A stretch of 5,230 nt of DNA from an uncultured Collinsella sp. (lineage in GTDB: Bacteria; Actinomycetota; Coriobacteriia; Coriobacteriales; Coriobacteriaceae), in contig URWZ01000129.1 in NCBI GenBank assembly GCA_900551625.1, positions 1 through 5,230 of the forward strand, written 5' to 3'. Below are positions 1 to 5,230 of the stretch, piece by piece; the first letter of the stretch is position 1, and each line of letters begins with the position of its first letter. Below the pieces are notes generated by a model that saw only the letters and a program-made list of their open reading frames with translations, ran no database searches and had not been told where the DNA came from. The position numbers were made by a program, and so were the translations under genes.

Positions 1-1322
1 GCTTCATACAGAACCGGCACAACGTTCTCGTGGATACCGACACAGTGGTGGATGTACGGTCCTTCCACGATTTTTGCCTCGAGGCGTTTCAGGTTCTGTA
101 CCTCAACCCATACGTAGGTTCCCTTCGTGTAAGGTCCCTCGACACCTTTTGCATTTCCAAGCAGCAGGGAGTACTCTCCGTTGTCTCCGTCGAAACGCGC
201 CAGTGTCATTTCACCTAATTTTGCCTGTGCCTCTACAGCGCCCGGATGGCTGAATGCCAGAGGATAACCGATCGTCGGTTTTTCCTGTGCAACAGAAATC
301 GGCCACGGTCCGCAGTGCTGCAGCAGCTCGCCGTTCTCGTTATCGGGATGGCGCACAGTCCAGTCGGCGAACATGCCACGGTGACGGCCCAGGTCGGCGG
401 CCTCGACCATCAGCGCGGTGATGGCGCCGTGGATGTCGGTCTCGCATACGATAGGAATGCCCATCTCGTTGAGGATGGCGTTGGCGGCGCAGGGCATAAT
501 GCCCAGCTCGTCCTGCAGGGCGTTCCAGCACTGAATGGCACCGGCGTTGCAGCCATACTTCTCGACCAAGCGCTTCATGGCGATGGCAAGACCGGCGACC
601 GCAGGGACCTTGTCCTCGGGGATGCAGATCTCAAAGCTGTCGTTGATGTGGGCAAGCATGGCGGCCATGGCCTGCTCGTCGGCCTGGGCGTCGCGCACAG
701 CCTGGACAAGTTCGGTCATGGGGATAGGCGAAAGCTGGATGTTGAACTTCTCGAGCAGCTCGCCCTCGTTGCACATGGTCGACCAGAAGTCGAACGGACG
801 GGTGGCCATCTGCAGGATGCGAGTGTGCTTGAAGGTCTTGACCACGTTGCAAACGGCCAAAAAGTCCCAAACGCCGCGCTCGAACTCGGGGTCGGTCAGG
901 CGGCAGTTGGTCATGTAGGTGAAGGGAACCTGGAAGCGGCGCAGGACCTTGCCGGTGGCGAACAGACCGCACTGGCTATCGCGCAGGCGCGTGCCGTCGG
1001 GCTCGGGGCGCTCGTCGCGCGGGCCCCACAGCAGCACGGGCAGGCCGAGCTCGCGGGCAAGGCGAGCGCAAACGTACTCGGTGCCAAAGTTGGCGTGGCA
1101 CAGCATAATGCCATCGACGCCCTCGGCGCGGAATTTCTTGACGATAGGCTCAATGTGGCTGTCGTCGAACAGCAGGCCCTCGTCATTGATGTCGTCGATA
1201 TCCACGATGTCGACGCCGATCTCGCGCAGGCGATCAGCCGTCAGGCCGCGATACTTGATTGCGTCCGGCGCGCTAAAGATGCTGCGGCGCGTGGGCACAA
1301 AGCCGAGCTTGATCTTGTCCAT
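1..1322 (-). CDS. L-fucose/L-arabinose isomerase family protein (C-terminus beyond window)
   Basis: Probable aldose-ketose isomerase acting on a free sugar such as L-fucose or L-arabinose in the cytoplasm. The frame stays open from the ATG at 1322-1320 to the left edge, giving 440 visible codons and no stop. The start is supported by a strong GGGGAGGA Shine-Dalgarno sequence 5 bases upstream. The N-terminus (MDKIKLGFVPTRR) and the stretch GIPIVCETDIHGA (about residues 288-300) resemble the fucose/arabinose isomerase superfamily. Glu272 and Asp296 are 24 residues apart, matching the spacing of the first two metal ligands of E. coli fucose isomerase (Glu337, Asp361). The conserved-looking HH pair at 425-426 could supply the metal-binding histidine. 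These ligand assignments are inference. The protein is shorter than E. coli FucI (about 590 residues), so it belongs to a more compact branch whose substrate is uncertain. It lies downstream of a LacI-type gene but behind a terminator, so it probably has its own promoter. G+C and glycine codon choice change abruptly near position 300. Confidence 0.88.
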   Translation of the reverse strand, partial: MDKIKLGFVPTRRSIFSAPDAIKYRGLTADRLREIGVDIVDIDDINDEGLLFDDSHIEPIVKKFRAEGVDGIMLCHANFGTEYVCARLARELGLPVLLWGPRDERPEPDGTRLRDSQCGLFATGKVLRRFQVPFTYMTNCRLTDPEFERGVWDFLAVCNVVKTFKHTRILQMATRPFDFWSTMCNEGELLEKFNIQLSPIPMTELVQAVRDAQADEQAMAAMLAHINDSFEICIPEDKVPAVAGLAIAMKRLVEKYGCNAGAIQCWNALQDELGIMPCAANAILNEMGIPIVCETDIHGAITALMVEAADLGRHRGMFADWTVRHPDNENGELLQHCGPWPISVAQEKPTIGYPLAFSHPGAVEAQAKLGEMTLARFDGDNGEYSLLLGNAKGVEGPYTKGTYVWVEVQNLKRLEAKIVEGPYIHHCVGIHENVVPVLYE

Positions 1323-1327
1323 GTACG

Positions 1328-1335
1328 TCCTCCCC
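1328..1335 (-). promoter_or_regulatory. Ribosome binding site of the isomerase gene
   Basis: On the minus strand this reads GGGGAGGA, with five bases (CGTAC) before the ATG at 1322. It is a near-ideal Shine-Dalgarno sequence and fixes the start codon of the isomerase. Confidence 0.85.
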
Positions 1336-1338
1336 TAG

Positions 1339-1350
1339 TTGTATGTTCAG
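1339..1350. repeat. Left arm of 12-base inverted repeat
   Basis: TTGTATGTTCAG on the plus strand is the exact reverse complement of CTGAACATACAA at 1470-1481. This arm ends only three bases upstream (in transcription terms) of the isomerase Shine-Dalgarno sequence. Pairing of the arms in RNA is possible only if transcription starts upstream of 1481, which is not shown. Confidence 0.55.
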
Positions 1351-1351
1351 T

Positions 1352-1367
1352 AAACAGACGCGTGTTT
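1352..1367. promoter_or_regulatory. Candidate LacI-family operator dyad
   Basis: The sequence is AAACA-GACGCG-TGTTT, a 16-base imperfect palindrome with CG at its exact centre. LacI-family operators (for example those of PurR and CcpA) are usually palindromes of about this length with a central CG step. It sits about 30 bases upstream of the isomerase start codon, a position suited to repression. The match is by pattern only. Confidence 0.5.
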
Positions 1368-1429
1368 CGTTTTGTTCTGTTTACTAAATGTTTTACTCTT
1401 TTGTTTAGAAGTGTAACGCGAAATACCCG

Positions 1430-1459
1430 TAAACGGTAGAGAAATCAGCCTAAACGGTA
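1430..1459 (-). repeat. Tandem TACCGTTTA motif, 21-base period
   Basis: TACCGTTTA on the minus strand occurs at 1430-1438 and 1451-1459. The copies are identical over nine bases and start exactly 21 bases apart, close to two turns of the DNA helix, so bound proteins would sit on the same face. They share the GTTTA core with the other motifs of this region. Confidence 0.5.
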
Positions 1460-1469
1460 TGTAAACAAT

Positions 1470-1481
1470 CTGAACATACAA
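1470..1481. repeat. Right arm of 12-base inverted repeat
   Basis: CTGAACATACAA is the exact reverse complement of the arm at 1339-1350, with 119 bases between them. It lies just beyond the terminator T-run of the LacI-type gene. It could be a distal regulator site or one arm of a DNA loop; neither is shown. Confidence 0.55.
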
Positions 1482-1488
1482 GAGGAAC

Positions 1489-1515
1489 AAAAAAGAGGGC
1501 CACGAAGGACCCTCC
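1489..1515 (-). terminator. Rho-independent terminator of the LacI-type gene
   Basis: Read on the minus strand, a GC-rich hairpin (GAGGG-T-CC, loop TTCGT, GG-CCCTC, with one bulged T) is followed directly by six T residues. It lies about 67 bases past the repressor stop codon. It should end the repressor transcript and insulate the isomerase gene from it. The plus-strand side has no T-run, so it looks one-directional. Confidence 0.85.
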
Positions 1516-1581
1516 ATCTGTGATGCTCTATGTATCCGCCCGCGGCATGTCCGCATCTATTGCGAACGGGCGCCGTTCAGC

Positions 1582-2592
1582 CTAGATCTCGCACACGCTC
1601 TGGCGCTCGACAAAGTAGGTCGACACGGCCGTCTTGCAGGTATAGCTCTTGGGGTTGCGGATGTTGCCCACCAGGCGACGCACCGCGATCTCGCCCACCT
1701 CGTGCTTGGGAACATGCACCGTGGTGAGCGGCGGGTTGGAGAAGGCGCCCAAAGACAGGTCGTCAAAGCCGATGATCGAGACATCCTCGGGCACGCGAAT
1801 ACCGTGCTCGTTGAACGCGCGCATGGCGCCCACGGCGAGCACGTCGTTCTCGGCAAAGAAAGCCGTCGGCAGATCGTCGCGCGAGACGTTGTCGAGCCAC
1901 ACGCCCATGTCGCGATAGGCACCCTCGAGCGTGGTGCCCAACGTGACACGCCATGCCGGATTGGCCTCGAGGCCCGCGTCCTCAAGCGCTTGGCGATAGC
2001 CGCGCTCGCGGTCCTTAAAGTTGCGGATCCGAAGGTCGCCCGCCAGATAGCCGATTTGCCTGTGGCCTTTCTCGATAAGGTAATCCACGGCACGCAGCAC
2101 CGAATCGGTGTTGGCGATGACTACGGCATCGAAGTACTGGCGATCGCTCCAGCCGTCGAGCACAATCAGGTGGGCGGCAGCGTCGGCGAACAGGGCGTAG
2201 TCCTCCTCGCCCAGCTCGGTACCCATCAGCACGATGGCGGCCGACGGGTCGGCGATCAGGCCCTCGACCTGCGGACGTACGGCGTCAAGATCGCTAAAGT
2301 CGAGCGAGACAAAGCTCGTGCTCATGCCGTGGCGACGCGCCTGGCGCTCCACGCCCTCGATGACCGCGGGATGGAAGGTGCTCTCGTCCAGGATGGCGCC
2401 CGTCTTGCGCGCAAGCACAAACTGGATGCTCTCGAGCTGCGTCGACTGCTGATAGCCAAGCGACTGCGCGCACTCCAGGATGACCTTGGCGGTCTCCTCG
2501 CTCACGCTGCGCTTGCGGTTGAGCGCGTTGGACACGGTTGCGGGCGAAAAGCCGGTAATGCGGCTGATCTCGCGGACGCTTGCTTTAGCCAT
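1582..2592 (-). CDS. LacI-family transcriptional regulator
   Basis: A sugar-responsive DNA-binding repressor of 336 residues, the normal size for the family. The N-terminal helix-turn-helix is clear (residues about 5-24, SVREISRITGFSPATVSNAL). The periplasmic-binding-protein-like effector domain follows from about residue 60, with family landmarks NTD (161-163), RERGYR (195-200), AENDVLAVGAM (247-257) and IGFDD (274-278). The stretch between them (47-58) lacks the usual ARxL hinge-helix motif. The start chosen is the ATG at 2592, which begins MAKASVREI directly at the helix-turn-helix and has an AGGGGG ribosome site. An in-frame ATG 27 codons upstream would add a tail untypical of the family. 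The effector is unknown. TAAAC-type motifs lie in front of this gene and of the isomerase, so it probably represses both. Its own terminator follows. Confidence 0.93.
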   Translation of the reverse strand: MAKASVREISRITGFSPATVSNALNRKRSVSEETAKVILECAQSLGYQQSTQLESIQFVLARKTGAILDESTFHPAVIEGVERQARRHGMSTSFVSLDFSDLDAVRPQVEGLIADPSAAIVLMGTELGEEDYALFADAAAHLIVLDGWSDRQYFDAVVIANTDSVLRAVDYLIEKGHRQIGYLAGDLRIRNFKDRERGYRQALEDAGLEANPAWRVTLGTTLEGAYRDMGVWLDNVSRDDLPTAFFAENDVLAVGAMRAFNEHGIRVPEDVSIIGFDDLSLGAFSNPPLTTVHVPKHEVGEIAVRRLVGNIRNPKSYTCKTAVSTYFVERQSVCEI

Positions 2593-2596
2593 CGTT

Positions 2597-2602
2597 CCCC
2601 CT
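2597..2602 (-). promoter_or_regulatory. Ribosome binding site deciding the LacI-type start
   Basis: The minus strand reads AGGGGG, four bases before the ATG at 2592. The gap is a little short, but the site supports this start over the upstream in-frame ATG at 2673. Confidence 0.65.
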
Positions 2603-2615
2603 AGCATCGGTCGCG

Positions 2616-2651
2616 GCCGAGCATCGTGGCTTGACCGCCCCGTGGCTCGGC
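2616..2651 (-). other. Leader hairpin upstream of the LacI-type gene
   Basis: Seven-base GC-rich arms GCCGAGC (2616-2622) and GCTCGGC (2645-2651) can pair around a 22-base loop. The structure would end 23 bases upstream of the start codon, inside the probable 5' leader. There is no T-run, so it is not a terminator. It may be incidental in GC-rich DNA. Confidence 0.3.
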
Positions 2652-2675
2652 AACTAAACGACCGCAAATTCAATC

Positions 2676-2697
2676 TAAACAGAATAGTAAATGTTTA
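2676..2697. promoter_or_regulatory. Candidate autoregulatory operator dyad (TAAACA-N10-TGTTTA)
   Basis: TAAACA at 2676-2681 and TGTTTA at 2692-2697 form a perfect six-base inverted repeat with a ten-base spacer. Two more copies of the core lie beside it (TAAAC 2655-2659, GTTTA 2705-2709). The same core is dense in front of the isomerase. The dyad overlaps the expected -10 and start-site region of the repressor gene, which fits autorepression. Binding is inferred. Confidence 0.45.
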
Positions 2698-2721
2698 TTA
2701 GCTAGTTTAGCCTGTTGTCAA
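2695..2721 (-). promoter_or_regulatory. Probable promoter of the LacI-type gene
   Basis: A perfect TTGACA -35 element is present on the minus strand at 2721-2716, followed by an AT-rich stretch. The -10 is not clean: TAATAA (2700-2695) gives a short 15-base spacer, and other registers match less well. It lies about 50 bases past the glucosidase stop codon. Confidence 0.4.
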
Positions 2722-2774
2722 GCGAAGTGGCACGACTATTCCCCCAACGGGCGCATTTGTCCATCTTAACGTTA

Positions 2775-5230
<2,456 letters not shown>

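Larger units (their letters stand above)
1339..1481 (-). promoter_or_regulatory. Isomerase promoter/operator region with repeated TAAAC motifs
   Basis: This AT-rich stretch lies between the terminator of the LacI-type gene and the isomerase ribosome binding site, so it must hold the isomerase promoter if the terminator works. It contains six copies of TAAAC or its complement GTTTA (1351, 1379, 1403, 1430, 1451, 1462). One pair forms the dyad AAACAnnCGnnTGTTT at 1352-1367; two others form a direct repeat at a 21-base interval. A perfect 12-base inverted repeat (TTGTATGTTCAG) brackets the whole region. I could not settle on a -35/-10 pair: TTTACG (1428-1433) with TCTAAA (1404-1409) and an 18-base spacer is possible but weak. 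Binding by the neighbouring LacI-type protein is inferred. Confidence 0.6.

Noticed and set aside
246..1439. Long plus-strand open frame of 397 codons opposite the isomerase
   Set aside because: It is antisense to a gene with clear family motifs, has a low-complexity composition typical of the complement of a high-G+C gene, and matches no family I recognise.
1564..1578. Hairpin GAACGG-GCG-CCGTTC just after the LacI-type stop codon
   Set aside because: Six pairs with no T-run on the minus strand; the hairpin with six T residues at 1489-1515 is the better terminator.
1702..2604. Plus-strand open frame of 300 codons opposite the LacI-type gene
   Set aside because: It is a mirror of the repressor reading frame in GC-rich DNA; there is no ribosome site or recognisable domain.
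2593..2673. Upstream ATG extending the LacI-type protein by 27 residues
   Set aside because: The helix-turn-helix begins right after the ATG at 2592, which has its own AGGGGG site. The extension has no family similarity.

Overview
This window looks ordinary in gene content. It carries a stretch of bacterial carbohydrate-utilisation genes, all read from the minus strand. Local G+C is mixed: by eye about 52-53% in parts of the glucosidase gene and above 60% in the isomerase and regulator genes. That mix, a PTS permease and a Firmicutes-style LacI-type regulator all point to a gut actinobacterium of the Coriobacteriia (Collinsella-like). This is an inference from composition and protein style, not an identification.

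Read in the direction of transcription (right to left), the layout is as follows. (1) The C-terminal 296 residues of a beta-glucoside-type PTS permease IIC domain (4340-5230; its start lies outside the window). (2) A 146-base gap with three related GC-rich arms that can form two mutually exclusive hairpins. (3) A complete GH1 family 6-phospho-beta-glucosidase (2775-4193). (4) A 182-base gap with the probable promoter and operator of the next gene. (5) A complete 336-residue LacI-family repressor (1582-2592), followed by a clear rho-independent terminator (1489-1515). (6) A regulatory region rich in TAAAC/GTTTA motifs and inverted repeats (about 1339-1481). (7) The first 440 codons of an L-fucose/L-arabinose isomerase-family protein (running off the left edge).

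The right half forms a coherent unit. The PTS permease would import and phosphorylate a beta-glucoside, and the GH1 enzyme would hydrolyse the 6-phosphate product. The left half looks like a second module: a sugar ketol-isomerase under control of the adjacent LacI-type repressor. The same TAAAC-type motif is concentrated in front of both the repressor and the isomerase, which suggests autoregulation plus control of the isomerase transcript. The natural sugar of either module cannot be fixed from this window.

No wholly new system is visible. The points that most deserve a second look are the regulatory repeats around the repressor, the alternative hairpins between permease and glucosidase, and a sharp base-composition and codon-use shift near position 300 inside the isomerase gene.
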